Position numbers and translations under genes: made by a program | In this document: positions 28,751 through 37,431 of the stretch, in pieces | How the letters are laid out: the number at the start of each line of letters is the position of its first letter | How positions within the stretch are numbered: the first letter of the stretch is position 1 | The notes under the pieces: model-generated | The model's input: the letters and a program-made list of their open reading frames with translations, nothing else | The model's database searches: none | What the model was told of the DNA's origin: nothing | Origin: Ancylobacter amanitiformis | GTDB lineage: Bacteria > Pseudomonadota > Alphaproteobacteria > Rhizobiales > Xanthobacteraceae | Assembly (NCBI RefSeq): GCF_030814815.1 | Contig: NZ_JAUSVR010000007.1 | Coordinates: forward strand, 1-64,000 | DNA: 64,000 nucleotides | Reading direction: 5' to 3'

Positions 28751-29778
28751 GGCGCGGGAACCCGCGCGAAGACGCCGGCGATGAGGTCGCCAACCAGCCG
28801 GTCGCGGCGCATCTCATAGACCGGATCGATGAAGATGCGATGCGCCATCACTTCCGGGAACACGGCGCGCACATCCTCCGGCACGACCATGTCGCGGTTC
28901 TCGATCCACGCGCGCACGCGGGCCGCGCGCATGAGGTAGCTCATGCCGCGCGGGCTGGCGCCGCCCTGGACGAGGCGCGCCATGTCGACATTGTCGACAT
29001 CGATGCCGTGCGCGTGCGGCTCGCGCACCGCCTGCCACAGCGCCATCACATAGGCTTCCAGCGCCGGACTGGTGGTGACGCCGATCTGGATGACGCGCGC
29101 CACCGTCTCCAGCGCCTCCGGTTCCAGAATCCCGGTCTGCACCTCGCCGAGCAGCGTATCGACATTATGGAAGCGCGGATCGAATACCAGGCTGCGCCGT
29201 GCGGTATCGTCCGTCGGCATGGCGACCTGCAGTTCCATCAGGAAGCGGTCGCGCGCGGCGGCCGGCAGCTCGAAGGTTTCTTCGCGCTCCACGCGGTTGC
29301 GGTCGGCGAAGACCTGCACATGGGGGAAGCGGTATTCGCGGTTGAAGGCGGACAGCGAGCGCTCGGCCATCAGCCGCAGCAGCAGCGAATGGACCTGCGG
29401 CCGCGCGCGATTGATCTCGTTGAAGAAGAAGACGGACAGATCCTCCCCCTGCTTCAGCAGCGGGCCGGGATCGATGCGCGGCTTGCCGTCCTCGCCGAGA
29501 TGGGCGTGATAGATCAGGTCGGCCGGCATCAGGTCGATCGTGCCCTCGATCCGCTCGAAGGCGCCGCCAATGGCGCGGGCCAGGGCGCGCAGCAGCGTCG
29601 TCTTGCCGACACCGACATCGCCCTCCAGCAGCACATGGCCGCGCGCGAAGGTGGCAATGGTCAGCAGCCGGATGACGCGCTCCTGCCCCAGCACGACCTT
29701 GCCGATTTCGCTCTCGACGCGCAGCGCGCGGGCGCGCCAGTCCGACAGGATGGAATCCGGCTCGCGAACGAGACGCAT
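28747..29778 (-). CDS. mxaR: MxaR, MoxR-family AAA+ ATPase
   Basis: Cytoplasmic AAA+ ATPase of 343 aa. Walker A GDVGVGKTT lies at about 53-61, Walker B FFFNEINRA near 117, and arginine-finger and sensor motifs follow (RDRFLME). It is the founding MoxR type, thought to act as a chaperone for assembly of active methanol dehydrogenase. GAGGAA stands eight bases before the ATG. It opens the second transcriptional block of the cluster, after a 369-bp gap with hairpins downstream of mxaI. Confidence 0.93.
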   Translation of the reverse strand: MRLVREPDSILSDWRARALRVESEIGKVVLGQERVIRLLTIATFARGHVLLEGDVGVGKTTLLRALARAIGGAFERIEGTIDLMPADLIYHAHLGEDGKPRIDPGPLLKQGEDLSVFFFNEINRARPQVHSLLLRLMAERSLSAFNREYRFPHVQVFADRNRVEREETFELPAAARDRFLMELQVAMPTDDTARRSLVFDPRFHNVDTLLGEVQTGILEPEALETVARVIQIGVTTSPALEAYVMALWQAVREPHAHGIDVDNVDMARLVQGGASPRGMSYLMRAARVRAWIENRDMVVPEDVRAVFPEVMAHRIFIDPVYEMRRDRLVGDLIAGVFARVPAP

Positions 29779-30147
29779 GACGCTGGTTCCTCAGCCATGG
29801 GGCGCACGCAACGGCGCTCGGCGTCCCCGAAAAGATGGCGCGGTCGGCGCCCGCGAAATCTCGCGAAACGCCGACCGCGCCAGTTGCCCACGCCCGGACA
29901 AGGCCCGGAGGATCGTGGACGGACAGGAGAAAGGCGCGTCCGTCCGCAGGTGGGTTCTCGAAAGCCGCTGCCGCTCGGCTGGAAGCAATCTCGGTGAACT
30001 GCGCCCGGAAACGCCTCGCGGCATTTCCGGGCGCAGGGAAGGATGGTTGGCGCCTGGCGCGTCTTCGAGCGAGACGAGTACCGGTTCGCGCTCGGGGGGG
30101 CGCGCTCAGGGAGCGCACTCGGCGAACCGGGTCTCGCTGAAAAGGCT
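29779..30147. other. Gap between mxaI and mxaR with two large dyads
   Basis: No convincing gene. It contains the hairpin element next to mxaI (30069-30137) and a second perfect 14-bp inverted repeat (29836-29849 with 29869-29882) whose loop contains a smaller CGCGA/TCGCG dyad. The second dyad stands 58 bp upstream of mxaR, so it may be a transcription-factor site, an attenuator or a processing site. A separate promoter for mxaRSACKLD could lie here. Confidence 0.6.
30069..30137 (-). terminator. Long imperfect hairpin just after mxaI
   Basis: CCGGTTCGC at 30081-30089 pairs with 30122-30130, and GCGAGAC at 30069-30075 pairs with 30131-30137; five extra bases bulge on one side. An inner stem, GCGCTC/GAGCGC, lies at 30102-30116. 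On the minus strand the element starts 11 bases after the mxaI stop. The sequence running from that stop, TAGAGCCTTTTC, resembles the start of the 16.7-kb palindromic repeat, so this seems a diverged member of that family. It is likely to end or attenuate mxaFJGI transcription; no clear T-run follows. Confidence 0.55.
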
Positions 30148-30513
30148 CTAGTTCGCGCTCGGAATCTTGCTGACGTCGTAGACGAACTTTCCGGTCTTCT
30201 GGAAATAGTCAACGCGCTGGGCGTTGCGCGCCTCCATGCCCTTGATCGATTCCTGCTGCTTGTTCAGCTCGCGCGGGTCATGCTTGGGATCGTATTTCGA
30301 GCCGGCGACCTGCGCGGGATAGCCGGGCTTGGGCTCCCAGCAATTGCCCGGCGCCTTGCAGTTGGTGCCGTCATAGGCGGCCGCGCCCACCACCATGGCG
30401 AGCCCGAACGCCGCGGTGCCGGCGATGAGGCAGCTGAACTTAAGGCCCTGGTCGACAAGTCGGGTGTTCGTGCGCGTTGTAGTCCCTTTGGTCGTCCCTT
30501 TGGTCGCTCTCAT
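30148..30513 (-). CDS. mxaI: MxaI, methanol dehydrogenase small (beta) subunit
   Basis: Small subunit of the periplasmic PQQ methanol dehydrogenase. The mature part (about 74 aa) starts AYDGTNCKAPGNCWEPKPGYP and contains the conserved KYDPKHDPRELNKQ; the two early cysteines are kept. The signal peptide is odd: with the start at 30513 (GAGGAG seven bases before it) a Thr/Lys/Arg-rich stretch of about 28 residues, encoded partly by a 12-bp direct repeat at 30482-30505, precedes the hydrophobic core, giving 121 aa where the family usually has about 95. The TAG stop belongs to a palindromic element. Confidence 0.92.
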   Translation of the reverse strand: MRATKGTTKGTTTRTNTRLVDQGLKFSCLIAGTAAFGLAMVVGAAAYDGTNCKAPGNCWEPKPGYPAQVAGSKYDPKHDPRELNKQQESIKGMEARNAQRVDYFQKTGKFVYDVSKIPSAN

Positions 30514-30557
30514 GGTCGTTCTCCTCGTCGTTTCCATCAGTTCTGTGTGCCGGCGGT

Positions 30558-31136
30558 TCAGTCCGCCGTGCCGCCGCACTGCGCGGGCAGCGCGTCGGAT
30601 GGTTCGATAGGGTTGGCGTGCTCATCGAACGGCTTGAATGTGCTGCGCTGCTCGCTGGTCAGCCACACGGCGCCCTTCGGGTCATCCTTGTAGAGGTGGC
30701 GGATCCACGACATGACGAGCAGCATCTCGTTCATGTTCAGCGCGCCGTACATCGGGCCCATCTGGCCGTTGGCGCCGCCGAATATGGTCTCGAACAGACC
30801 CTGATCGGTCTCGTTCTTGGGGTAGGTCCAGTAGGCGTCGTTGAGGCCCGGGCCGATCTTGCCCTCGCCATAATGGCCATGGCAGCCCGAGCACATGGAG
30901 AGGAACAGCTCATGCGCCTTCGGCAGGCAGACGGGCTTCTCGTTGTAGATGTTGACGCCCGTCTGCAGGAACGTCTTCACCGCCTCGGTGTCGCGTCCCT
31001 CTTCCGGCGCCTCCGCGAGGTCCAGCGGCTGGCCGGTGATCGTGTTGGTGAGCATGATCGCGGCGCGGGCGCCGAGGGCGAGGCTGCCGATCGTCACGAG
31101 CACGGTGGCGGTCTTGATCAGGGTTGTCTTTTTCAT
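30558..31136 (-). CDS. mxaG: MxaG, cytochrome cL, electron acceptor of methanol dehydrogenase
   Basis: Periplasmic c-type cytochrome of 192 aa with a signal peptide ([20 protein letters not shown]) and one heme site, CSGCH at 82-86. Motifs characteristic of cytochrome cL are present: [28 protein letters not shown] and MGPMYGALN. It takes electrons directly from MxaF. The ATG at 31136 was chosen because it gives the signal peptide; the longer upstream frame overlaps mxaJ and is not coding. It lies 32 bp after mxaJ and 44 bp before mxaI. Confidence 0.94.
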   Translation of the reverse strand: MKKTTLIKTATVLVTIGSLALGARAAIMLTNTITGQPLDLAEAPEEGRDTEAVKTFLQTGVNIYNEKPVCLPKAHELFLSMCSGCHGHYGEGKIGPGLNDAYWTYPKNETDQGLFETIFGGANGQMGPMYGALNMNEMLLVMSWIRHLYKDDPKGAVWLTSEQRSTFKPFDEHANPIEPSDALPAQCGGTAD

Positions 31137-31168
31137 CGATTCTTTCGCATCGCGGGGCGGACGCCGCG

Positions 31169-32062
31169 TCAGGTGTTCGGGTCCAGCAGCGGGATGCCTT
31201 CCTCGGTCAGGATCGCCTCGATCTGCGGGCGGGCCTTTTCGAGTGCCGCGTCGATCTCGGCGCGCAGAGCGGGGTCGTTCTTGCGCACTCCGACCGCCTG
31301 ATCGTAGTGCATCGGGATCGGCGCGGCGTTCGGCCGGTCGATATCGGTGCTGATCAGGGTCATGCGCAGCGGCGTCGAGGAGGCCTTCACATAGCGCGCG
31401 ACTTCCGGCGCGAAGGCGATGGCGACATCCGCTTCCCCGTTCGCGACTTCCGTGACCAGCCGGTCGCCGGGCACCTGGACCCACTGGTTGCGGCGCGATT
31501 TGAAGTTGACCAGCGAATACATGTAGGCGGCGTTGTCCTCGAACCGGCCGATGCGCTTGAGGATGGTTTCCGCCGGCGAGTAGAAGCGCACCGCGAAACG
31601 GGCCTGATCCTTGATCTGCCCGTCCTGCCAGTCGCTGGCGGTGATGTTGCGGTCGGCCTTGGTCACCAGCACGTAGCCGGTGCGGTAATAGGGCTTGGAG
31701 GCCAGTACGCGCTCGTCGCTGACATCCACGCCCATCACGAGGTCGCAATGATTCTTGTCGAGTTCATCGCGCACCAGGTAGATGCCGGGCTGCTGGGTCC
31801 GCACGAAGACCGGCTTGCGGCCCATGGTCCGCGCCAGCACGACGGCGATGCGGTCCTCGAAGCCGGAGGAATCGGCGGCGGAAAACGGCGCCTCGACGGT
31901 GGATGAGCAGATGCGCAGTTCGCCGGGGTTGCTGGCGGCGGGCTTGTCTGCCTCCACCGTCGCGGCATGCGCCGCCATGGGCAGCAGGAGGGCGGCGAGG
32001 GCGACGGCCGTGCTGAGGCCAGCCGCGATGGTGAGCCGGCTGACGGATTGACATTTGGGCAT
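31169..32062 (-). CDS. mxaJ: MxaJ, periplasmic methanol-oxidation protein of binding-protein fold
   Basis: Exported protein of 297 aa: a signal peptide ([19 protein letters not shown]) and an SBP family-3-like fold beginning [22 protein letters not shown]. The segments [13 protein letters not shown] and [17 protein letters not shown] are typical for MxaJ. The protein is needed for methanol dehydrogenase activity, and in some organisms co-purifies with it. A strong GGAGGAA precedes the ATG by six bases. It follows mxaF by 131 bp, with a stable hairpin between. Confidence 0.93.
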   Translation of the reverse strand: MPKCQSVSRLTIAAGLSTAVALAALLLPMAAHAATVEADKPAASNPGELRICSSTVEAPFSAADSSGFEDRIAVVLARTMGRKPVFVRTQQPGIYLVRDELDKNHCDLVMGVDVSDERVLASKPYYRTGYVLVTKADRNITASDWQDGQIKDQARFAVRFYSPAETILKRIGRFEDNAAYMYSLVNFKSRRNQWVQVPGDRLVTEVANGEADVAIAFAPEVARYVKASSTPLRMTLISTDIDRPNAAPIPMHYDQAVGVRKNDPALRAEIDAALEKARPQIEAILTEEGIPLLDPNT

Positions 32063-32145
32063 GACATTTCCTCCGCGAGGGCGGTTGACGCGCGAGCGGG
32101 CTTCGCCCGTGGCGCCGGGGGTGTCAGGAACGAGGATCGGAGAGA

Positions 32146-32184
32146 GGCGGCCGCCCGGCCGGTGAAGCGGGTCGGGCGGCCGCC
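32146..32184 (-). terminator. GC-rich stem-loop directly after mxaF
   Basis: GGCGGCCGCCCG at 32146-32157 and CGGGCGGCCGCC at 32173-32184 form a perfect 12-bp stem with a 15-base loop, beginning nine bases after the mxaF stop on the minus strand. There is no T-run, so it more likely blocks 3-prime decay or partly attenuates transcription than fully terminates. This would fit high MxaF levels relative to MxaJ and MxaG. Confidence 0.6.
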
Positions 32185-32193
32185 GGGGTGCGA

Positions 32194-34098
32194 TCAGCCG
32201 CCGGTGCGGAGGATCTGCGTGGAATATTCGCCGACATTCGGGTCGTCATAGGGACCCTTGCCGTCGAGCGAGAACACCATCACGCCGCCGCCCATCTGGG
32301 TGTAGTGCTGCAGCTGCTTGAAGGCGCCCACCGAGCCGAGGCCCGCCGTCGGGTCGTTGAGGTCGAACACCAGGCCCACGCCCGGCCAGCCGCCGACGCC
32401 GTAATAGATGGCGACATACTGCGTGCCGTTATGCGTATAGGTCATGGGGTGGCCGATCACGCCGGACGGCAGCTTGAACTTCCACAGCAGTTCGCCGGTA
32501 TCGCTGTCGCGCGCCTTGATGAAGCCGTCCAGCGTTCCGTAGAACACCACGCCGCCAGCGGTGGCGAGCGTGCCGCCCCAGGCCGCGAAGCGCTCCATCA
32601 CTTCCCACTTGTACTTGTTGTTGATGGCATCATAGGCCTTCACCTGGCCCAGGCCCTCATATTTCTGCCGGTCGCCCTTGGGGCCGGGATACATGCTCAG
32701 CGTCGCGCCGACGAAGAACTGGCCCGCCCGGTAGGGCAGCATGAAGGGCTCCCAATCCATGCAGATATGGTTGATGCCCATGAAGAAGGACTTGCGCTCG
32801 GGGTCGTAGCTGTCGTGGCCCTGGTTGTGGTAGCCCATGGCCGAGGGGCAGATGTCGCGGCCCTTGTGGTCCATGCGGGTGGCATATTCCGGGTCGCGCT
32901 GCGGCAGGCCGGTCTTGAGGTCGACCTGCTTCACCCAGTTGACCGTGTCGTCGATCTTGTCGGCGGAGACCAGATCGCCATTGGTGCGGTCGAGCGTGTA
33001 GACGATGCCGTTGCGGTCGGGATGGGTGAGCAGCTTGCGGCTCTTGCCCGTCTTGTCCTGCTGCTCGGAAAGCATCATGACGTTGACGCCGGCATAGTCC
33101 CATTCGTCATGCGGGGTCTTCTGGTAGCCGAACTTGGCCATGCCGCTGTCGATGTCGCGGCCCCAGATGGTCATGGTCCACTTGTTGTCGCCCGGGCGCA
33201 TGGTCTCGTTCCACGGCGCCGGGTTGCCGGAGCCGTAATAGAACAGGTTGGTGCCGGGGTCGTAGGCATACCAGCCCCAGTTGGTGCCGCCGCCGATCTT
33301 CCACGCCTCGCCTTCCCACGTCGCCTGGCCGAGGCCCTTCTGGCCGTAATGCGGGTTGGCGCTGTTGAAGTCGTCGGCGAGGCGGACTTCATTGTCCGGG
33401 CCGGTGGCATAGGCGCGCCACTTCTGGGTGCCGGTCGGGATGTCGTAGGCGGTGACATAGCCGCGCACGCCCAGTTCCGCGCCCGAGGAGCCGATCAGCA
33501 CGCTGTCCTTCACCACATAGGGGGCGATGGTGAGCGTGGAACCGACCTTGATGTCGGAGTTTTCGAGCTTCCAGTATTCCTCGCCGGTCTTGGCGTTGAG
33601 TGCCACCACGTTGCCGTCGAGCTGGGTCTTGATGATGAGCGGGCCGACCTTGTCATTGCCCGGCCAGTAGGCGAGGCCGCGATTGACGACGTCGCAGCAG
33701 GCCACGGCGCGGGCGGTCGGATTCTGCTTGGGCTTGTGCTGCCACAGGATCTTGCCGGGCTCGTCGAGGGAGACCGCGAAGGTCGTGTTCGGGAACGGGG
33801 TGTGGATGTACATGACCCCGTCGACCACCAGGGGCGTGCCTTCATGCCCGCTGAGGACGCCGGTCGAGAACGACCAGGAGGCCTTCAGCTGCTTGACGTT
33901 CTGCTTGGTGATCTGGTTGGCTTCGCTGAAATTGTTGGCGCTGTAGTTCTTGCCGGTCATCGGCCAGTTGTCGGTGCTCTTGGACAGCTCGTCGAGCTTG
34001 TCATTCGCAGCCGCCGGCGCCGGCGCGCCGAGGCTGACCGCGGCCGCCAGGGCGGCGGCGACGGTGAGCGCGGACACCGAAGAGTAAATTCGGCTCAT
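32194..34098 (-). CDS. mxaF: MxaF, PQQ-dependent methanol dehydrogenase large subunit (calcium type)
   Basis: Large catalytic subunit, 634 aa, that oxidises methanol to formaldehyde in the periplasm. A Sec signal (cleaved near AAAND) is followed by the eight-bladed propeller. Active-site features: the disulfide Cys134-Cys135 (AVACCDVV), calcium ligands Glu208 ([10 protein letters not shown]) and Asn292 (GSGNPAPW), and catalytic Asp334 in DEWDYAGVN. The residue two after Asp334 is Ala, as in calcium MxaF; lanthanide XoxF enzymes have Asp there. The ATG at 34098 was chosen because AGGGAAG precedes it and it gives the signal peptide. It heads the mxaFJGI operon and is divergent from a two-component system. 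Confidence 0.97.
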   Translation of the reverse strand: MSRIYSSVSALTVAAALAAAVSLGAPAPAAANDKLDELSKSTDNWPMTGKNYSANNFSEANQITKQNVKQLKASWSFSTGVLSGHEGTPLVVDGVMYIHTPFPNTTFAVSLDEPGKILWQHKPKQNPTARAVACCDVVNRGLAYWPGNDKVGPLIIKTQLDGNVVALNAKTGEEYWKLENSDIKVGSTLTIAPYVVKDSVLIGSSGAELGVRGYVTAYDIPTGTQKWRAYATGPDNEVRLADDFNSANPHYGQKGLGQATWEGEAWKIGGGTNWGWYAYDPGTNLFYYGSGNPAPWNETMRPGDNKWTMTIWGRDIDSGMAKFGYQKTPHDEWDYAGVNVMMLSEQQDKTGKSRKLLTHPDRNGIVYTLDRTNGDLVSADKIDDTVNWVKQVDLKTGLPQRDPEYATRMDHKGRDICPSAMGYHNQGHDSYDPERKSFFMGINHICMDWEPFMLPYRAGQFFVGATLSMYPGPKGDRQKYEGLGQVKAYDAINNKYKWEVMERFAAWGGTLATAGGVVFYGTLDGFIKARDSDTGELLWKFKLPSGVIGHPMTYTHNGTQYVAIYYGVGGWPGVGLVFDLNDPTAGLGSVGAFKQLQHYTQMGGGVMVFSLDGKGPYDDPNVGEYSTQILRTGG

Positions 34099-34546
34099 GT
34101 GGTCTTCCCTCGCGTTTCCAAATCCCAGGTCGTCCTGCATCCCTCCCGGCCGAAGCCGGGACGCCGCGAACGTCATTGTTGTGTTCTCGTCCGGACCGAC
34201 ACGATGGCGCGTTTGTTCGAAATGTTCTGAAAGCGGAGGAGAACTCTTAGGATATTCTAATTATTGACGCGCCTTCCTGAGTATTCTTTCTCTCAACCGA
34301 ATTTGGTGTCTGTAGGCAAGTTGGACAATTTGACCGGGAACTATTCCCTGCCGAAAGGGATAAGACCCGATTCCTCCACGTGAGCCTTGCCGTGACGCAT
34401 AGGAAATGGTTTATTTTCAGGGTCTTGGTTCGGCAGGCCGCGTGTGGGGTGGCGCGCGGAAGCGGCAGGCATGGTTTCGCCCGGCGCGAACTGGCAACGT
34501 AAAGATGAACGAACCTCTTTCATGAATAAGAAGTTTATAAGTATTG
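34099..34546. promoter_or_regulatory. Divergent control region between mxaF and the mox-type regulators
   Basis: A 448-bp gap with an AT-rich centre at about 34230-34420 and a roughly 250-base leader for mxaF. A CCCGGC/GCCGGG hairpin with a CGAA tetraloop at 34145-34160 lies in that leader, and TCCCT/AGGGA symmetry occurs near 34345-34362. It must contain promoters in both directions and probably sites for the response regulator encoded downstream on the plus strand. I could not assign -35 and -10 boxes with confidence. Confidence 0.5.
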
Positions 34547-35134
34547 ATGGGAAACGCTCCACCATTCGTCGCCCGCGCCATCACGGCGTTCGCGCTCGCC
34601 TTCCTGCTCGCGGGATGCCCGGGCGAGAGCGAGCCGGAGACGCGTGAGCGGGTGGCGGCGCCGGCGGCGGACATGATCGCCCGCAAGGACTGGCTGTCGC
34701 CGACCGACCCGACCGACCCCGCTCTCTGGCTGGCGAGCCGCGAGGCGGGCCGCGACGTCGCGCCGACGGCGCCCGCCGTCGGCCGCTGGAATGAGGTGTT
34801 GCGGGATGCCGATCAACGCTTCGGCGAAAGCGCGCGCATGATCGCCAACCGCGCCGCGCAGCTGGAGACCATGCTGCGCGAGCGCGGCATCGACGAGCCG
34901 GCGCATGAACTGGTGGCCGATTTCGCCCGTCTCGCGGACAAGGGCTCGCGCAGCGGCTTCAGCGACCTGTGCCAGCACTATGACAACCTGCGCAAGCAGG
35001 GGCTCACCCGCGCGGACGCGCTCGCCCGTCTCTCGCGTGAGAACGGGCGGCCGGAGGGGGCGGGCGATGAGGCCAGTGATGAGACGGGTGATGAGGCGGC
35101 GCCGGGCGACGCGCCGGTGCCGGTGCGCCCATGA
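34547..35134 (+). CDS. Putative lipoprotein, first gene of the mox-type regulatory operon
   Basis: Predicted 195-aa protein with a lipobox at the end of its signal sequence (ALAFLLAGC, cysteine near residue 24), so it is probably anchored in the periplasm. The rest is helical (VADFARLADKGSRSGFSDLCQHYDNLRKQGL) with an acidic, low-complexity tail containing DEASDETGDEAA. It overlaps the sensor kinase gene by 4 bp (ATGA). Its place matches moxZ, the first gene of the Paracoccus moxZYX set divergent from moxF, whose function is unknown; homology was not tested. No good ribosome site precedes the ATG. Confidence 0.75.
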   Translation: MGNAPPFVARAITAFALAFLLAGCPGESEPETRERVAAPAADMIARKDWLSPTDPTDPALWLASREAGRDVAPTAPAVGRWNEVLRDADQRFGESARMIANRAAQLETMLRERGIDEPAHELVADFARLADKGSRSGFSDLCQHYDNLRKQGLTRADALARLSRENGRPEGAGDEASDETGDEAAPGDAPVPVRP

Positions 35135-36579
35135 TCCCCTTTCTCCCCGATGGAGTCCGGGCATCGCGCTCGTTCGGCTTCTGGCAGCGCCAGCCGCTGC
35201 GGCGGCAGGTGATGGCGGCGGTGATCACCATCAACCTCCTGGCGGCGCTCGCGGCCATATCCGTCATCGTGGTGAATGCCCGCCGGGCGACCGAGGCGGA
35301 GATTCTGTCCTCGCTCACCGTCGCCGAGCGCTTCGTGCAGGAGACGGTCGACCGCCTTGCCGGCAGCGTCGGCGGATCGGCCTCGCTCCGGCAATTGCCG
35401 CTGCACATCAGCGGGTTGCGTCATGTGCGGATTTCCATCGTCGACCAGAACGGCGCGGTGCTGGATATCCCGGCCGCGGCGACGGAGGAGGGCGCCCACG
35501 CGGTCAGCGAGGTTCCGGGCTGGTTCGGCGCGCTGGTCAGCGTCAGCCGGCCCGAGCGGATCATTCCGGTCATCGAGAACGGCGTGACCATCGGTTCGGT
35601 GCGGGTGCGGGGCGAGGCGGCGGATGAGGTCGCCGAGGTGTGGTCGGACATGTCCGACCTCGCCGTGCTGGCTTTCGTGGTGAACATCGCCATCCTCGCG
35701 GCGCTCTTTCTGGCGCTCGGGCGGCTGCTGCTGCCGCTGCAGACGCTCTCCGCCGGCCTGCGCGAACTGGAGACGGGCCGCTTCGAGCACCGGCTGCCGA
35801 TACCCGCCGTGCGCGAACTGGCGCTGATCGCCGCCCGCTTCAATGCGCTGGGCGGCGCGCTGAAGGCGGCGCGCGACGACAATGCGCGGCTGAACGAGCG
35901 GCTGATCCGGGTGCAGGACGACGAACGCCGGCAGATCGCCGCCGAACTGCACGATGAACTGGGCCCTTGCCTGTTTGGTCTCCGGGCCAATCTGGAATCG
36001 ATCGATCGACTGGCGGCGCGGGGCCCGCTGGATCGCGCCCGCCAGCTTGCCGAGCGCACCTCGGCCATGGCCGATATTCTGGATCGGGTACAGGAACTCA
36101 ACCGCCGGCTGCTGCGGCGCATCCGGCCGATGGCGCTCGGCCATGTGCCGCTGTCGGATGTCGTGGCCGATCTTCTGGCCGATTTCGAGCGACACGCGCC
36201 CGACCGCGGCTTCGCTCTCACGATGGAGGGCGTGGCCGAGCGCTATGGCGACAGCGTCGACATCACCATCTACCGCTGCATCCAGGAAGCGGTCACCAAT
36301 GCCCTGCGCCACGGGCAGGCGCTCAATATCTCGGTCGAGGTGAGAGAGGAGGCCGGCACGGGGGCGATCCGGCTGGTCATCACCGATGACGGCAGGGGCG
36401 TCGAAGCCGGGAGCACGCCGGGCTTCGGCTTCATCGGCATCGAGGAGCGCATCGGTGCTCTCGGTGGCCACTGGCGCATCGGCGCCGTCGATCCGTGCGG
36501 CACACGGGTGGACATCTTCGTGCCGGTTCCTGCCGGCGAAACGGACGAGACTTTCCCAGAAGGGGCCCGCGCGCCATGA
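35131..36579 (+). CDS. moxY: Sensor histidine kinase, NarX/MoxY type
   Basis: Inner-membrane kinase of 482 aa. It has a helix at about 28-48, a periplasmic loop to about 170, a second helix at 172-195, a HAMP linker, and a HisKA_3 domain whose phosphoacceptor is His274 (RRQIAAELHDELGPCL). A HATPase with QEAVTNALRHG, DDGRGV and GFGFIGIEERI completes it. It is coupled to the lipoprotein upstream and the response regulator downstream by ATGA overlaps. In Paracoccus, MoxYX controls methanol dehydrogenase synthesis from the same divergent position, so the same role is likely. The name rests on arrangement and family. Confidence 0.88.
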   Translation: MIPFLPDGVRASRSFGFWQRQPLRRQVMAAVITINLLAALAAISVIVVNARRATEAEILSSLTVAERFVQETVDRLAGSVGGSASLRQLPLHISGLRHVRISIVDQNGAVLDIPAAATEEGAHAVSEVPGWFGALVSVSRPERIIPVIENGVTIGSVRVRGEAADEVAEVWSDMSDLAVLAFVVNIAILAALFLALGRLLLPLQTLSAGLRELETGRFEHRLPIPAVRELALIAARFNALGGALKAARDDNARLNERLIRVQDDERRQIAAELHDELGPCLFGLRANLESIDRLAARGPLDRARQLAERTSAMADILDRVQELNRRLLRRIRPMALGHVPLSDVVADLLADFERHAPDRGFALTMEGVAERYGDSVDITIYRCIQEAVTNALRHGQALNISVEVREEAGTGAIRLVITDDGRGVEAGSTPGFGFIGIEERIGALGGHWRIGAVDPCGTRVDIFVPVPAGETDETFPEGARAP

Positions 36580-37238
36580 CCAGCGTTCTCGTGATCGACG
36601 ACCACCCGATCGTGCTGCAAGGCTGCCGTCGGCTGCTGGAGGATGCGGGAATCGAGAAGGTGCTGGAGGCCAGCTCCGTGCTGGCGGGCTATCGGCTGTT
36701 CCGCCGCGAGCGGCCCGATGTGGTGATCGTCGACCTCGCGCTGCAGGGCAACGGCCTCGGCGGCATCCAGCTGGTGCGCCGCCTGCGCACGCACAATGCC
36801 CGCCTGCCCATCCTGGTTTTTTCCATGCACGGCGATCCTGTCATCGCCAGCCGGGCGCTGGAGGCGGGTGCGGATGGCTATGTGCTGAAGGACACGTCCT
36901 CGGGCGCCCTGCTGGAGGCCTTCGAGCGTGTGCGGCGCGGCCAGCCCTATATCAGCCCGGATCTGGCGACGCAGGTCGCCATGCTCAGCGCGCGCAAGGA
37001 CACGCCGCTGGCGGCGATCACCCAGCGCGAGCTGCAGACGCTGGCGCTGCTCGCCGAGGGGCGCGATTACGGGCAGATCGCCGAGGAACTGGGGGTGAGC
37101 TACAAGACCGTGGCCAATACCTGCTCCCAGCTCAAGGTGAAGCTGGGCGCCGCAAGCCTGCCCGAACTGGTCCGTCGCGCCATCCAGTATGTCACCACGG
37201 CGCCGACCACGGCGGGGCGGGCCGGCCGCGTCCTCTGA
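36576..37238 (+). CDS. moxX: Response regulator, NarL/LuxR type (MoxX-like)
   Basis: Cytoplasmic two-component regulator of 220 aa. The receiver domain has Asp8-Asp9 and phosphoacceptor Asp53 (VVIVDLALQGN), with the lysine in YVLKDTS. The LuxR-type helix-turn-helix covers about 145-205 (LLAEGRDYGQIAEELGVSYKTVANTCSQL). Its start overlaps the kinase stop in ATGA, so the pair is translated together; the longer frame upstream lies inside the kinase gene. It probably activates mxaF in response to a C1 substrate or its oxidation products. Confidence 0.88.
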   Translation: MTSVLVIDDHPIVLQGCRRLLEDAGIEKVLEASSVLAGYRLFRRERPDVVIVDLALQGNGLGGIQLVRRLRTHNARLPILVFSMHGDPVIASRALEAGADGYVLKDTSSGALLEAFERVRRGQPYISPDLATQVAMLSARKDTPLAAITQRELQTLALLAEGRDYGQIAEELGVSYKTVANTCSQLKVKLGAASLPELVRRAIQYVTTAPTTAGRAGRVL

Positions 37239-37352
37239 CGCGGGGCGTGCCGCGTGTCCGGCCCCGCGGCGGGTGAGCGGCGAGATGTGCGGGTCACCCT
37301 CGGTTGTGAGGGACATCTTGAGCGCGCATTCGTCGATGCTGGCGAAGGTCTT

Positions 37353-37415
37353 GGTGACGAGGCTGCCGGTGACGAGGCCGGTGGGTGACGAGGCCGGTGG
37401 CTGACGAGGCTGCGG
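37353..37415. repeat. Four tandem copies of a 15-16 bp unit between moxX and a GntR gene
   Basis: GGTGACGAGGCTGCC at 37353 is followed by GGTGACGAGGCCGGTG at 37368 and 37384 and by GCTGACGAGGCTGCGG at 37400. The array is intergenic, between two convergent genes, and has no obvious dyad symmetry. Copy number is probably variable through replication slippage. Confidence 0.75.
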
Positions 37416-37431
37416 GTGACGGCGGCCTTGG

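Noticed and set aside
32194-34098. Assignment of the methanol dehydrogenase as lanthanide-type XoxF
   Set aside because: The diagnostic Asp is Ala, and a small subunit gene and full maturation set are present.
32188-34230. 680-codon open frame antisense to mxaF
   Set aside because: It mirrors mxaF in the complementary codon phase, which stays open in high-GC DNA. It has no ribosome site or family features.
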